Positions 34,354-44,636 of a stretch of 64,000 bases of DNA are shown in pieces (positions within the stretch are counted from its first letter, which is position 1; each line of letters starts with the position of its first letter). The stretch lies in assembly GCF_900115865.1 (NCBI RefSeq), contig NZ_FOXY01000005.1, positions 124,001-188,000 of the forward strand. The letters run 5' to 3'. The position numbers and the translations under genes were made by a program. The stretch is from Donghicola eburneus (GTDB lineage: Bacteria > Pseudomonadota > Alphaproteobacteria > Rhodobacterales > Rhodobacteraceae). Below the pieces are notes generated by a model. The model had not been told where the DNA came from, searched no databases, and saw nothing but the letters and a program-made list of their open reading frames with translations.

Positions 34354-35964
34354 ATGGAACTCGATGTCGTAGAGCTGTCCAGATTGCAGTTTGCAATGAC
34401 GGCGCTCTATCACTTTCTGTTCGTGCCACTGACGCTGGGTCTTTCGATCCTCGTTGCGATCATGGAGACGGTCTATGTCATGACAGGTCGTCCGATCTGG
34501 CGACAGATGACCAAATTCTGGGGGACTCTCTTCGGGATCAACTTTGTCCTTGGCGTGGCCACGGGCATCACCATGGAGTTCCAGTTCGGCATGAACTGGG
34601 CCTACTACAGCCACTATGTCGGGGACGTGTTTGGCGCGCCCTTGGCGATCGAGGGTTTGATGGCCTTCTTCCTCGAGGCGACGTTCGTGGGCCTGTTCTT
34701 CTTTGGCTGGGACAAGCTGAGCCGCGTGAAGCACTTGATGGTCGCGTGGTTGGTGGCGATTGGCTCGAACTTCTCGGCCTTGTGGATCCTGATCGCGAAC
34801 GGCTGGATGCAAAACCCTGTGGGCGCGGAATTCAATCCGATGACCATGCGGATGGAGATGACCAGCTTTTTCGACGTGGTGTTCAACGAGGTGGCACAGG
34901 CCAAATTCGTGCACACCGTTTCTGCGGGGTATGTGACTGCTGCAATGTTCGTGATGGGCGTGTCGGCGTGGTACCTGCTCAAGGGACGTCACATTGAACT
35001 GGCCCGCCGGTCGATCACCGTTGCAGCGTCGTTTGGTTTGGCGTCGGCGATCTCGGTCGTCGTTCTGGGGGACGAGAGCGGCTATGACGCTGGTCTGAAC
35101 CAGAAGATGAAGCTGGCCGCGATCGAAGGCATGTGGGAAACCGAAGAGGCCCCCGCGCCCTTTACGCTGGTGGGCATCCCCGACCAAGAAGACCGCGAGA
35201 CCCATTATGCGGTCCATGTGCCCTATGTTATGGGGCTGATCGGCACCCGTTCGCTGACCGAGGAAATCCCCGGCATCGCGGAACTGGTCGAAGAGGCCGA
35301 AGGACAAGTGCGTTCCGGCATCATCGCCTATGACGCGCTGATGACCATCCAAGAGCAGATGCAAGACACGCCCGCAGATGTCATGGAGACATTTGAGCAG
35401 CATAGCGACGATCTGGGCTACGCCTTCCTGCTGCTGCGCTACGTGGATGACCCGCGCAACGCGACCGAAGAGCAGATCGTTATGGCCGCGAACGATACCG
35501 TTCCGCATGTGTGGCCGATGTTCTGGGCCTTCCGCATCATGGTCGGTATCGGCATGGCGCTGATCCTGATCAACGGTTACTTCTTTGTCCGTAGTTCGTT
35601 CAAAGGGATGGACTATCCCCGCTGGGCCCTGCGCCTGTCCGTGGCGGCGATCCCGCTGCCATGGATTGCGGCTGAGATGGGCTGGATCGTGGCCGAGTAT
35701 GGCCGCCAGCCTTGGACCGTGGACGGCATTCTGCCCACCGCGCTGTCTGTCAGCCACCTGAGCGTCACGCAGCTGCTGCTGACCATCGCAGGCTTTGCGC
35801 TGTTCTACACCGTTCTGTTCGTCGTCGAGATGGGCTTGATGATCAAATACATCAAAAAGGGCCCGACGCAGGACGTCGCAGTGACCGACGAATGGATGGC
35901 CAAGCACGAGCACCGCTTGCGCACCCATGACGGCAATGTGCCCGAATTCACACCGGCGGAGTAA
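34354..35964 (+). CDS. cydA: Cytochrome bd ubiquinol oxidase subunit I, CydA
   Basis: The 536-residue, nine-helix protein carries the haems. The axial His of haem b595 is His20 in LYHFLF near the N-terminus, and the conserved GRQPW motif is present after the quinol-binding Q-loop. The Q-loop region is of the long type and total length matches proteobacterial CydA. The oxidase reduces O2 to water with high affinity and without pumping protons, and resists NO and sulfide, which is useful beside a sox pathway. The SD is AGGAG at 34342-34346. Confidence 0.95.
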   Translation: MELDVVELSRLQFAMTALYHFLFVPLTLGLSILVAIMETVYVMTGRPIWRQMTKFWGTLFGINFVLGVATGITMEFQFGMNWAYYSHYVGDVFGAPLAIEGLMAFFLEATFVGLFFFGWDKLSRVKHLMVAWLVAIGSNFSALWILIANGWMQNPVGAEFNPMTMRMEMTSFFDVVFNEVAQAKFVHTVSAGYVTAAMFVMGVSAWYLLKGRHIELARRSITVAASFGLASAISVVVLGDESGYDAGLNQKMKLAAIEGMWETEEAPAPFTLVGIPDQEDRETHYAVHVPYVMGLIGTRSLTEEIPGIAELVEEAEGQVRSGIIAYDALMTIQEQMQDTPADVMETFEQHSDDLGYAFLLLRYVDDPRNATEEQIVMAANDTVPHVWPMFWAFRIMVGIGMALILINGYFFVRSSFKGMDYPRWALRLSVAAIPLPWIAAEMGWIVAEYGRQPWTVDGILPTALSVSHLSVTQLLLTIAGFALFYTVLFVVEMGLMIKYIKKGPTQDVAVTDEWMAKHEHRLRTHDGNVPEFTPAE

Positions 35965-35969
35965 TCGAT

Positions 35970-37121
35970 ATGATCCTTCATGAGCTGATTTCTTTCGAAC
36001 TGCTTCGCGTGATCTGGTGGGGCCTGCTCGGGGTCCTGCTGATCGGATTTGCCCTGACGGACGGGTTCGACATGGGGACGGGGGCGCTGCTGCCTTTCGT
36101 TGCCAAGACGGACACCGAACGCCGCGTGGTGATCAACACGGTCGGCCCCGTGTGGGAAGGCAACCAAGTGTGGTTCATCCTTGGCGGTGGTGCGATTTTC
36201 GCCGCATGGCCGCCGCTTTACGCGGTGTCTTTCAGCGGGTTCTACATGGCGATGTTCATCGTCCTGTGCGCCTTTATCGTGCGTCCGGTGGCGTTCAAAT
36301 ACCGGTCCAAGCGTCCGTCGCCCACATGGCGCAGCACGTGGGACTGGGCCCTGTTCGCGGGGGGCGCGGTGCCTGCGCTGATCTTTGGCGTGGCCGTCGG
36401 CAACGTCTTGCGCGGTGTGCCGTTCCACCTGACCCCATCGCTGATGCCGATCTACGAGGGCAGCTTCTTTGGCCTCTTGAACCCCTTCGCGCTGCTGACA
36501 GGCGTGGTGTCTTTGTCGATGCTGATCATGCACGGCGCGGCTTGGCTGAACCTGAAAACCGAAGGCCGCATCCAGTCCCGTGCCCGCCGCTACGGCTTTA
36601 CTGCCGGAGTGGTCGCGATCATTGGCTACGCGGTTGCGGGGGCTTGGCTTTTGCTGATCACCGACGGCTACAGCTTTGTCGATGCGGCGGTCACCGATGG
36701 CCCGTCAAACCCGCTAATGTCGGACGTGGTCAAGGGTGGCTCTTGGCTGGCGGCCTATGGCGCGCGTCCTTGGATCATGATTGCGCCGATCATGGGCTTT
36801 GTCGGGATGCTGATGGCGCTGCGGGGGCTGACCTCGGGCGGGGAGGCAACGACCATGCTGTGGTCCAAGATGGGCATCCTCGGGGTGATCTCGTCCGTGG
36901 GCCTGACCATGTTCCCGTTCATCCTGCCGTCCAGCACTGATCCCGACAGCTCTCTGACCGTGTGGGATGCCTCTAGCTCGCATCTGACCCTGTTCGTGAT
37001 GCTGGTCGCGACGGTAATCTTTATGCCGCTGATCCTGATGTACACCTCGTGGGTTTACTCTGTCCTTTGGGGCAAGGTGACCGAGGATGACGTCACCGCC
37101 AACGGCGAAACCCTGTACTGA
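35970..37121 (+). CDS. cydB: Cytochrome bd ubiquinol oxidase subunit II, CydB
   Basis: The 383-residue membrane protein has about nine helices and the conserved GPVWEGNQVWFI and AWPPLY segments near residues 55-80. It stabilises the haem-bearing CydA. It starts five bases after the cydA stop and is followed 14 bases later by cydX. Confidence 0.95.
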   Translation: MILHELISFELLRVIWWGLLGVLLIGFALTDGFDMGTGALLPFVAKTDTERRVVINTVGPVWEGNQVWFILGGGAIFAAWPPLYAVSFSGFYMAMFIVLCAFIVRPVAFKYRSKRPSPTWRSTWDWALFAGGAVPALIFGVAVGNVLRGVPFHLTPSLMPIYEGSFFGLLNPFALLTGVVSLSMLIMHGAAWLNLKTEGRIQSRARRYGFTAGVVAIIGYAVAGAWLLLITDGYSFVDAAVTDGPSNPLMSDVVKGGSWLAAYGARPWIMIAPIMGFVGMLMALRGLTSGGEATTMLWSKMGILGVISSVGLTMFPFILPSSTDPDSSLTVWDASSSHLTLFVMLVATVIFMPLILMYTSWVYSVLWGKVTEDDVTANGETLY

Positions 37122-37135
37122 GAAAGGACTGACAC

Positions 37136-37258
37136 ATGTGGTACTTTGCCTGGATCTTGGGCCTGCCTCTGGCCGCGTTGTTCGCGGTGTTGAACGCCAT
37201 GTGGCTGGAACTGCGCGAGGACGCAAAACTGGCCGACGAGGATAACCAGACCCCGTAA
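37136..37258 (+). CDS. cydX: Cytochrome bd small subunit CydX
   Basis: A 40-residue ORF begins MWYFAWILGLPLA, the CydX/YbgT signature with its single N-terminal membrane helix and the conserved Trp and a Glu after the helix (MWLELRED). CydX stabilises the haems of the bd oxidase. It lies 14 bases after cydB, with GAAAGGA before the ATG, and is followed by the operon terminator. Confidence 0.9.
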   Translation: MWYFAWILGLPLAALFAVLNAMWLELREDAKLADEDNQTP

Positions 37259-37285
37259 CAGGGCCTGCAGTGACAGATCGGAACA

Positions 37286-37308
37286 GGGCAGCTTCGGCTG
37301 CCCTTTTT
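37286..37308 (+). terminator. Intrinsic terminator of the cyd operon
   Basis: GGGCAGC-TTCG-GCTGCCC (37286-37303) is a 7-bp stem with an extra-stable UUCG loop, followed by TTTTT. Confidence 0.92.
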
Positions 37309-37395
37309 CATGCTTTCTGCGCGTGCACAGAAATCTGAGCGACAGATTAACGAATCCCGTTGCGCGTTTTCGACTCTTCGCCTATCAAAAACGAC

Positions 37396-37552
37396 AGGTA
37401 CGGGAGACACTGGCGTATGTCAGGGCCGAAGGAGCAACCGCCCCGGTAAACTCTCAGGCAAAAGAACCGGCCTACTGGAACACTCTGGAGAGAGGCGCGA
37501 AAGCGTCCGCCGAAGGGATAGCGATCTCAGGCGACAAGGACAGAGGGGGCAT
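37396..37552 (+). ncRNA. Tandem glycine riboswitch (two aptamers)
   Basis: The leader of gcvT shows the glycine aptamer signature twice: GGGAGAC...GCCGAAGGAGCAA...CTCTCAGGCAAAAG at about 37401-37464, then GGAGAGAG...GCCGAAGGG...ATCTCAGGCGACAAGGACAG at about 37487-37542. The short linker and order are typical of the cooperative tandem class. Glycine binding normally turns on the cleavage system genes downstream. The boundaries are approximate. Confidence 0.93.
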
Positions 37553-37583
37553 CGAGCGTGGGGAAACCCGCAGGAACACGATG

Positions 37584-37613
37584 CCGGAGGTTCGCTCCGG
37601 AAGAACCGGAGGA
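37584..37613 (+). promoter_or_regulatory. Riboswitch expression platform that can hide the gcvT ribosome-binding site
   Basis: CCGGAG at 37584-37589 and CCGGAG at 37606-37611 can each pair with the single CTCCGG at 37595-37600. The second copy overlaps the Shine-Dalgarno GGAGGA (37608-37613). So pairing with the first copy frees the site and pairing with the second hides it: a translational switch, by inference. Confidence 0.7.
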
Positions 37614-37616
37614 CAG

Positions 37617-38723
37617 ATGAGCGATCTGCTTCGCACACCGCTGTACGATGTGCACGTGGAACTAGGTGCCAAAATGGTGCCATTCGCGGGCTATGACATG
37701 CCCGTCCAATATCCCCTTGGGGTGATGAAAGAGCACCTGCATTGCCGTGCCGCTGCCGGCTTGTTCGATGTCAGCCACATGGGGCAGGTGATCCTGCGTG
37801 GCGCTGATGCTGCTGTTCAGTTGGAAGCACTCATTCCCCAGAATGTGTTGGGTCTGGCCGAGGGGCGCCAGCGCTATGGTTTCTTTACCAACGAAGAGGG
37901 CGGCATTCTGGACGACCTGATGTTTGCTAACCGCGGCGATCATCTGCTGCTGGTCGTGAACGCCGCGAACAAGGCCGCCGACATTGCGCACCTGAAGGCC
38001 CACATGGATGGGGTCGAAGAAATCACTGACCGCGCGCTGTTGGCCTTGCAGGGCCCCGCGTCGGAAGACGCCCTGAAATCCGTCGTGCCCGCGCTGCCGG
38101 ACATGAAGTTTATGGACGTCGCCGTGGTCGATAGCGCCTATGGCGAACTCTGGGTCTCGCGCTCTGGCTACACGGGCGAGGATGGCTACGAAATTTCGGT
38201 CCCCGAAGCGACCGCCACCGATTTTGCCAAAGCCCTGATCGCGCTGGAGGCTGTCGAGCCCATCGGTCTAGGGGCCCGCGACAGTCTGCGGCTTGAGGCA
38301 GGTCTGTGCCTGCACGGCAACGACATTGATCCAACGACCACGCCGGTCGAGGGCAACCTAATCTGGGCCATCCAGAAATCCCGCCGGACGGGCGGCGAAC
38401 GGGCAGGCGGCTTCCCCGGTGCGGAGGTCATTCTGGACCAGCTGGACAACGGCGCCCCCAAGAAACGCGTCGGTCTGCAGCCCGAAGGCCGCGCCCCGAT
38501 GCGCGCCCTCACCATGATATACGCCAGCGAAGAAGCCGCCGATCCGATCGGCGAAGTGACCAGCGGTGCCTTTGGCCCCACGCTGAACGCGCCCATGTCG
38601 ATGGCCTATGTCACCACAGAATTTGCGGCCAGCGGCACGCGCCTGTTTGGCGATGTGCGCGGCAAACGCATGCCAGTGCAGGTCGTGGACCTGCCCTTCG
38701 TCCCCAATAACTTCAAGCGCTAA
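37617..38723 (+). CDS. gcvT: Glycine cleavage system aminomethyltransferase (T protein)
   Basis: The protein is 368 residues from ATG 37617, just after GGAGGA; an in-frame upstream extension runs through the riboswitch and is not coding. GcvT marks include TPLYDVHVELGAKMVPFAG, the DVSHMG motif, the SGYTGEDGYEI segment and LGARDSLRLEAGLCLHGND. It transfers the methylene group from aminomethyl-lipoyl H protein to tetrahydrofolate and releases ammonia. First gene of gcvTHP. Confidence 0.96.
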   Translation: MSDLLRTPLYDVHVELGAKMVPFAGYDMPVQYPLGVMKEHLHCRAAAGLFDVSHMGQVILRGADAAVQLEALIPQNVLGLAEGRQRYGFFTNEEGGILDDLMFANRGDHLLLVVNAANKAADIAHLKAHMDGVEEITDRALLALQGPASEDALKSVVPALPDMKFMDVAVVDSAYGELWVSRSGYTGEDGYEISVPEATATDFAKALIALEAVEPIGLGARDSLRLEAGLCLHGNDIDPTTTPVEGNLIWAIQKSRRTGGERAGGFPGAEVILDQLDNGAPKKRVGLQPEGRAPMRALTMIYASEEAADPIGEVTSGAFGPTLNAPMSMAYVTTEFAASGTRLFGDVRGKRMPVQVVDLPFVPNNFKR

Positions 38724-38743
38724 GCCAGTAGGAGACCCCCGAG

Positions 38744-39103
38744 ATGAAATTCACCGAAGAACACGAATGGCTCAAAATCGAAGGCGACCTGCTGGTGGTC
38801 GGCATCACTGAACACGCCAGCACCCAGCTCGGGGACGTGGTGTTTGTCGAACTGCCCGACGTGGGCCGCGAAGTGGAAAAGGGCGAAGAGATCGTTGTGA
38901 TCGAGTCGGTCAAGGCCGCATCGGACATCAGCGCGCCCGTGGATGGCGAAATCGTCGAAGTGAACGACGCGATCGTGGACAACCCCAGCCTCGTGAACGA
39001 GGACCCCTTGGGCGCGGCTTGGTTCTTCAAGATCAAAGTAGAAGACACCAGTGTAATCGACGGCTTCATGGACGAAGGCGCATACAAAGACTACGCAGGC
39101 TGA
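38744..39103 (+). CDS. gcvH: Glycine cleavage system lipoyl carrier (H protein)
   Basis: The 119-residue protein begins with the family pattern FTEEHEWL and carries the lipoylated Lys57 in ESVKAASD. It shuttles the aminomethyl group between P and T proteins. It starts 20 bases after gcvT with an AGGAG site. Confidence 0.96.
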   Translation: MKFTEEHEWLKIEGDLLVVGITEHASTQLGDVVFVELPDVGREVEKGEEIVVIESVKAASDISAPVDGEIVEVNDAIVDNPSLVNEDPLGAAWFFKIKVEDTSVIDGFMDEGAYKDYAG

Positions 39104-39110
39104 GGCTGAC

Positions 39111-41960
39111 ATGACCTTTACCCCCACCGACTACGATCCCTATGATTTCGCCAACCGTCGTCATATCGGCCCCTCGCCAGAGGAAATGGCCGAGATGCTG
39201 AAGGCGGTGGGGGCAGACAGTCTGGATGCCCTGATCGACGAAACCGTACCCGCCAGCATCCGTCAGGCCGAGCCGCTGGAATACGGCGCGCCCAAGTCCG
39301 AACGCGAGCTGACATGGTTCCTGCGCCAGATCGCCAAGAAGAATACCGTGCATTCCTCGATGATCGGGCAGGGCTATTACAACACGGTGATCCCGCCCGC
39401 GATCCAGCGCAACATTCTGGAAAATCCCGCGTGGTACACGGCCTACACGCCTTACCAGCCCGAGATTTCGCAGGGCCGCCTTGAGGCGCTCTTGAACTTC
39501 CAGACCATGGTCTGCGATCTGACCGGTCTGGAAATCGCCAATGCCTCGCTCCTGGACGAGGCGACCGCCTGCGCCGAAGCGATGGCCATGGCCGAGCGTT
39601 TGGCCAAGTCCAAAGCCAAGGCTTTCTTCGTCGATGAGAACTGCCACCCGCAGAACATCGCCGTCATGCAAACTCGCGCGGCGCCCTTGGGGATCGAGGT
39701 CATCGTCGGCGACCCCGCCGATCTACAGGCCGATCAGGTCTTTGGAGCGATCTTCCAGTACCCCGGCACCTATGGCGGGCTGACCGATTTCACCGCGCAG
39801 ATGGATGCCCTGCACGAGGCCAAAGCCTTGGGCATCGTGGTTGCAGACATCATGGCGCTGACCCTGCTGAAAGAGCCGGGTGCGATGGGCGCGGATATCG
39901 CAGTGGGTAGCACCCAGCGGTTCGGCGTGCCTCTTGGCGGAGGCGGCCCCCACGCGGCCTATATGTCTTGCCGCGACGCGTACAAACGCTCCATGCCCGG
40001 CCGGATTGTCGGGGTGTCTGTAGACAGCCACGGCACGCCCGCCTACCGCCTGTCCCTGCAAACCCGCGAGCAGCACATCCGGCGCGAGAAGGCGACCTCG
40101 AACGTCTGTACCGCGCAGGCGCTGCTGGCGGTGATCGCGGGCATGTACGCGGTGTTCCATGGTCCCAAAGGCCTGAGAGCCATCGCGCAGCGCATCCATT
40201 CGGTCGCCGTGCAATTCGTCGAAGGTCTGGAAGAGGCTGGATTTAGCGCCGAACCAACCAACTTCTTTGACACCATCACGGTCGAGGTCGGCCCAATGCA
40301 GGGCGTGATCTATCAGGCGGCGCTGGACCGCAAGATCAACCTGCGCAAGGTTGGGGCGACGAAGCTGGGGATCTCGGTGGACGAGACCACTCGCGGCGAA
40401 ACCATCGAACGTCTGTGGGAGGCCTTTGGCATCACCCGCACGTTCGATGAGGCTCATCAGGCGTACCGTCTGCCCGCTGATCTGGTTCGGACCAGCGATT
40501 ACCTGACGCACCCGATCTTCCAGATGAACCGCGCCGAGACCGAGATGATGCGCTATATGCGTCGTCTGTCTGACCGTGATCTGGCGCTGGACCGTGCGAT
40601 GATCCCGCTGGGGTCTTGTACCATGAAGCTGAACGCGGCGGTCGAGATGGCTCCGATCACTTGGCCCGAATTCAGCGCGATCCACCCGTTTGCGCCAGCG
40701 GACCAGCGCGCTGGTTTTGCCGAAATGGTGGACGATCTGAGCCGCATTCTGTGCATGGCCACAGGGTATGACGCGATGTCCATGCAGCCGAATTCGGGCG
40801 CGCAGGGCGAATACGCGGGCCTCTTGACGATCAAGGCCTACCACGAGGGCAACGGCGAAGGGCACCGCAAGATTTGCCTCATCCCGACCTCTGCCCACGG
40901 GACCAACCCTGCCTCGGCCCAGATGTGCGGGATGAAGGTCGTCGCGGTCAAGGCGCTGGAGAACGGTGATATCGACCTCGAGGATTTCCGCGCCAAGGCT
41001 GAAAAGGCCGGCGATGATCTGGCGGCCTGTATGATCACGTACCCCTCGACCCACGGGGTTTACGAGGAAACCGTGCGCGAGGTTTGCGCGATCACCCATC
41101 GCTATGGCGGGCAGGTTTACTTGGATGGCGCGAACCTGAATGCTTTGGTCGGTCTGGTGAAACCCGGAGAGATTGGCGCGGATGTCAGCCACCTGAACCT
41201 GCACAAAACCTTTGCTATCCCGCACGGTGGCGGCGGCCCCGGCATGGGTCCGATCGGTGTTAAAGCGCACCTTGTGCCCTATTTGCCTGGCCACCCCGAA
41301 ACGGGCGGTGCAACAGGTCCGGTGTCCGGTGCGCCATGGGGGTCAGCCTCGATCCTGGTGATCTCTTGGGCCTACTGTCTGGCCATGGGCGGCGCTGGTT
41401 TGACCCAAGCCACCAAGGTCGCGATCCTGTCGGCGAACTATATCGCGAGCAAACTGAAGGACCATTACAACGTCCTGTTCAAAGGCCGTTCGGGCCGTGT
41501 GGCGCATGAATGTATTCTTGATACGCGCCCGTTCAGTGACCGCGCCCATGTGACCGTCGATGACGTTGCCAAGCGTCTGATGGATCACGGTTTCCACGCG
41601 CCGACCATGAGCTTCCCCGTGGCAGGGACCTTAATGGTCGAGCCGACGGAATCGGAAACGAAGGCCGAGCTGGACCGCTTTATTGTCGCTATGAAGGACA
41701 TCGCCGAAGAGGTCGCCGCGATCGAGCGCGGCGAGATGGACGCCGAGAATAACCCGCTGAAGCATGCGCCCCATACGGTGGCATCGCTGGTGGGCGAATG
41801 GGATCGCCCCTACAGCCGCGAGGCGGGGTGCTTCCCTGCGGGCAGCTTCCGCGTGGACAAGTACTGGCCGCCAGTCGGGCGCGTGGACAACGTGCACGGG
41901 GATCGCAACCTGATTTGCACTTGTCCGCCGATGGAAGAGTATCTGGACGCGGCGGAATAA
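39111..41960 (+). CDS. gcvP: Glycine dehydrogenase (decarboxylating), P protein
   Basis: The 949-residue single-chain P protein decarboxylates glycine with PLP and loads the H protein. The N-terminal half begins [13 protein letters not shown]; the C-terminal half holds the PLP Lys in LNLHKTF followed by the Gly-rich [14 protein letters not shown] loop. The length matches the fused (not gcvPA/gcvPB) form. It starts seven bases after gcvH. Confidence 0.97.
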   Translation: MTFTPTDYDPYDFANRRHIGPSPEEMAEMLKAVGADSLDALIDETVPASIRQAEPLEYGAPKSERELTWFLRQIAKKNTVHSSMIGQGYYNTVIPPAIQRNILENPAWYTAYTPYQPEISQGRLEALLNFQTMVCDLTGLEIANASLLDEATACAEAMAMAERLAKSKAKAFFVDENCHPQNIAVMQTRAAPLGIEVIVGDPADLQADQVFGAIFQYPGTYGGLTDFTAQMDALHEAKALGIVVADIMALTLLKEPGAMGADIAVGSTQRFGVPLGGGGPHAAYMSCRDAYKRSMPGRIVGVSVDSHGTPAYRLSLQTREQHIRREKATSNVCTAQALLAVIAGMYAVFHGPKGLRAIAQRIHSVAVQFVEGLEEAGFSAEPTNFFDTITVEVGPMQGVIYQAALDRKINLRKVGATKLGISVDETTRGETIERLWEAFGITRTFDEAHQAYRLPADLVRTSDYLTHPIFQMNRAETEMMRYMRRLSDRDLALDRAMIPLGSCTMKLNAAVEMAPITWPEFSAIHPFAPADQRAGFAEMVDDLSRILCMATGYDAMSMQPNSGAQGEYAGLLTIKAYHEGNGEGHRKICLIPTSAHGTNPASAQMCGMKVVAVKALENGDIDLEDFRAKAEKAGDDLAACMITYPSTHGVYEETVREVCAITHRYGGQVYLDGANLNALVGLVKPGEIGADVSHLNLHKTFAIPHGGGGPGMGPIGVKAHLVPYLPGHPETGGATGPVSGAPWGSASILVISWAYCLAMGGAGLTQATKVAILSANYIASKLKDHYNVLFKGRSGRVAHECILDTRPFSDRAHVTVDDVAKRLMDHGFHAPTMSFPVAGTLMVEPTESETKAELDRFIVAMKDIAEEVAAIERGEMDAENNPLKHAPHTVASLVGEWDRPYSREAGCFPAGSFRVDKYWPPVGRVDNVHGDRNLICTCPPMEEYLDAAE

Positions 41961-42033
41961 GATCAGAGGGGCTCTGGCTGGTGACGGTCGGGGCCTTTTT
42001 CTTTTGGCGCTTTTTGTGGCTTGCGGCGGGCCG

Positions 42034-42060
42034 TGAGTATTTTTGCAAAGCAGAAAGAGC
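42034..42060 (+). repeat. Copy of the intergenic repeat tail
   Basis: TGAGTATTTTTGC...AGAAAGAG resembles the tail of the element at 26161-26209. The GC-rich palindrome is missing here. Confidence 0.45.
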
Positions 42061-42131
42061 TTAGTGTTTCAGGAGACTGAGGGGCGCGACCATGGCTTGC
42101 GGCGCCTGAGGATTTGGCTAGGCTGCGCGCC

Positions 42132-42851
42132 ATGACGAAGATTGACCCTGTTCTTTATCCCCTTGGCGAAGATGGCTTGCTGGTGGAATTTGCGCCGGCC
42201 CTGTCGATGCAGGCGAATGCGGCGGCGATTGCGTGCCGTGATGCTGTTTCTGCGTTGGGGCTGGATGGGGTGACCGAGGTCGGATCGACGCTGAAATCGA
42301 CGTTTATGCGCTTTGATCCGGTGGTGTTGTCCCATGGGCGGGCCGAGGCGGCATTGCGCGATGTGTTGGGGCAAGAGGATTGGTCTAAGGTGGAGGCTCC
42401 GGTCGCGCGGGCTTGGCGGTTGCCGAGTTGCTTTGATGCGGATTTTGCGCCGCAGTTGGAGGAGTTTGCGGGGCTGGCGGGTCGGTCTTCTGGGGACTTG
42501 GTCGATGAATTGGCCGCTACACCGCTTCGGGTGCTGGCTTTGGGGTTTGCGCCTGGAATGCCGTATCTTGGAGAGTTGCCTGCCCATTGGAATGTGCCAC
42601 GGCAGAGTGGTTTGACGCCGAAAGTGCCGGTTGGGGCGATTACGGCAGCAATCCGGCAAATCGTGCTTTTTGCCGTACCTTCGGGAACTGGCTGGCGGCA
42701 GATCGGGCAGGCCGCATGGCGTGGATTTGATCCTGATGGGGCGGGGCCGTATCTGAGCGCAGGGGACGTCCTGCGCTTTGATCCTGTGGGGCCAGAAGCT
42801 TTTGCCGATCATCTCGCCGCTGGCGGGGGGGTGCTGGAGGACCGGCTATGA
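42132..42851 (+). CDS. pxpB: 5-oxoprolinase subunit PxpB
   Basis: The protein is 239 residues from ATG 42132. The KipI/allophanate hydrolase subunit 1 fold is shown by a GFAPGMPYLG motif (about 140-150) and RLPSCFD (the usual IPVCYD place). With PxpA and PxpC it hydrolyses 5-oxoproline (pyroglutamate) to glutamate using ATP. Its stop overlaps the pxpC start (ATGA). The old name, allophanate hydrolase or KipI, is less likely given the adjacent PxpA gene. Confidence 0.9.
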   Translation: MTKIDPVLYPLGEDGLLVEFAPALSMQANAAAIACRDAVSALGLDGVTEVGSTLKSTFMRFDPVVLSHGRAEAALRDVLGQEDWSKVEAPVARAWRLPSCFDADFAPQLEEFAGLAGRSSGDLVDELAATPLRVLALGFAPGMPYLGELPAHWNVPRQSGLTPKVPVGAITAAIRQIVLFAVPSGTGWRQIGQAAWRGFDPDGAGPYLSAGDVLRFDPVGPEAFADHLAAGGGVLEDRL

Positions 42852-43861
42852 CCCGGATCAAGGTTCTGTCCGCCGGACCCTCAGTCACTTTGCAGGACAG
42901 AGGGCGCAACGGGCTGTCGGCGTTTGGTTTGTCGGCGGGTGGGGCGATGGACCCCATGGCTTTGGCCGAGGCCCGTGCCTTGCTCGGGGCTGGTTTTGAT
43001 GGCTGTGCGATTGAGATGGGACAGATGGGCGGACGCTACACGGCTGACGGAGATCTGATCATCGCCCTGACCGGCGCGCGGATGAAAGCTCAATTGGACG
43101 GTGAGTCTTTGGCGTGGGGGCAAACCCATGCTTGGCCGGCTGGTGCTGAGCTGGAGATTGGGGCCGCGACCGAAGGGGCCTATGGCTATCTGGCGGTCGC
43201 AGGGACATGGCAGGTTCCAGAGCGGTTCGGGGCCAAAAGCACGCATATCCAAGCGGGAATTGGCGCACCGATGACTGGCGGGGATGTGCTGGAATTGGAC
43301 CCTACACCTGCCGAGGCTGGACTTGGTTTGCCGAACTGGCGGACGACTGCGACCGAGGTGCGTGTGATCCCGTCTGTCCAGAGCGGCTGGTTCGGGGAGG
43401 AAGGGCGCGCTTGGCTGGAGCGAACCGTGTTTGTGAAAACCGCTCGGGCGAGCCGGATGGGGGCCGCCTTGTCGTTTGACGGGCAGGGCGTCCAGTCAGA
43501 TCACGGGCTGAGCGTGACGTCCGAGATTGTCAGCCTTGGTGATATTCAGATCACGGGGGACGGCACGCCCTATGTCCTGATGCGTGAGGCGCAGACAACC
43601 GGCGGCTACTCCCGCATTGCGACCGTCATCAGCGCTGATCTGCCTGCGTTCGCGCAGTTGGCGGTTGGCGCGCAGATCCCGTTCAAGTTTGTGACGTTGG
43701 AGCAGGCTCTGGCGGCGCGTGTGGCGCAGGCGGACTTTGCCAAGGCATTGCGCGGGCGGGTTGCCCCCGTCGTGCGTGCGCCAGAGATGATCCATGATCT
43801 ACTGTCTTATACCTTGGTGTCCGGCGTCGTGTCGGCCACTGATCCGGAGGGCTGGGAATGA
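42848..43861 (+). CDS. pxpC: 5-oxoprolinase subunit PxpC
   Basis: The 337-residue protein belongs to the biotin-dependent carboxyltransferase-like (KipA/AHS2) family, with the opening LSAGPSVTLQDRGRNG, GGAMDPMALAEA, the typical SRMGAALSFDG segment and the late GGYSRIATVISADLP. It overlaps both neighbours by four bases, so the three genes are translationally coupled. Confidence 0.92.
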   Translation: MTRIKVLSAGPSVTLQDRGRNGLSAFGLSAGGAMDPMALAEARALLGAGFDGCAIEMGQMGGRYTADGDLIIALTGARMKAQLDGESLAWGQTHAWPAGAELEIGAATEGAYGYLAVAGTWQVPERFGAKSTHIQAGIGAPMTGGDVLELDPTPAEAGLGLPNWRTTATEVRVIPSVQSGWFGEEGRAWLERTVFVKTARASRMGAALSFDGQGVQSDHGLSVTSEIVSLGDIQITGDGTPYVLMREAQTTGGYSRIATVISADLPAFAQLAVGAQIPFKFVTLEQALAARVAQADFAKALRGRVAPVVRAPEMIHDLLSYTLVSGVVSATDPEGWE

Positions 43862-44616
43862 CCACCATCGATCTGAATGCGGATATGGGCGAAAGCTTTG
43901 GACCTTGGACCATGGGGGATGACGCTGCGCTACTGCAGGTGATCAGCAGCGCCAACGTGGCATGTGGTTTTCACGCGGGCGATCCTGTGGTGATGGCCCA
44001 GACCATCGCGCAGGCCAAGGCGGCGGGCGTCGCTGTCGGGGCGCATCCCGGATTTCAGGATTTGCAGGGGTTTGGGCGCCGCGATCTGAAACTCACCGAG
44101 GCCGAGTTAACTGCACTGGTGCAGTACCAGCTTGGCGCGTTCATGGGGATAGCGGCAGCGGCAGGCGTGCCGGTGGCCCATCTGAAGCTGCACGGGGCGC
44201 TGGCAAACATGTGCGCGTGGGATCTGGAGATGGCGCTGGTGTGCTATCGCGCAGCATTAGCTGTGTCGCCCGACTTGCGGCTTTTCGTGATCGCCGGAAC
44301 CCAGCAGCAGCGCGCGGCAGAGCAGTTGGGCGCGACCTTCAGCGCCGAGATTTTTGCCGACCGCGCGTATCAAGACGATGCGACGCTTGTGCCGCGGGGC
44401 CAACCGGGCGCTGTGCTGCATCACCCCGATCAGGCTGCAGAGCGGGTGCTGGAAATGGTCCAAGAGCGCTCTGTCATTGCGCAATCTGGCGCGCGGGTGG
44501 ATGTGCCCGTTGATACGATTTGCCTGCACGGCGACACCCAAGGGGCGATCCAAATGGCGCGTGCGGTGCGTGCGCGCTTGGAGCAAGCGGGGGTGCAGAT
44601 CGCCGCACCTGAATAA
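43858..44616 (+). CDS. pxpA: 5-oxoprolinase subunit PxpA
   Basis: The 252-residue LamB/YcsF-family protein begins DLNADMGESFGPW and has ISSANVACGFHAGDP, GAHPGFQDLQGFGRR, LKLHGAL and the C-terminal ICLHGDT motifs. It is the catalytic ATP-dependent ring-opening subunit. Last gene of the pxpBCA operon. Confidence 0.95.
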   Translation: MTTIDLNADMGESFGPWTMGDDAALLQVISSANVACGFHAGDPVVMAQTIAQAKAAGVAVGAHPGFQDLQGFGRRDLKLTEAELTALVQYQLGAFMGIAAAAGVPVAHLKLHGALANMCAWDLEMALVCYRAALAVSPDLRLFVIAGTQQQRAAEQLGATFSAEIFADRAYQDDATLVPRGQPGAVLHHPDQAAERVLEMVQERSVIAQSGARVDVPVDTICLHGDTQGAIQMARAVRARLEQAGVQIAAPE

Positions 44617-44636
44617 TTTCTGATCTGAAGGGTTGA

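Noticed and set aside
34246-35928. 560-codon open frame opposite cydA
   Set aside because: Antisense shadow of a conserved oxidase gene, without recognisable domains. Similar long shadows opposite gcvP (39723-41294) and soxB (53925-55301) are rejected for the same reason.
37323-37616. In-frame upstream extension of gcvT
   Set aside because: The stretch is the tandem glycine riboswitch; the Shine-Dalgarno directly precedes ATG 37617.
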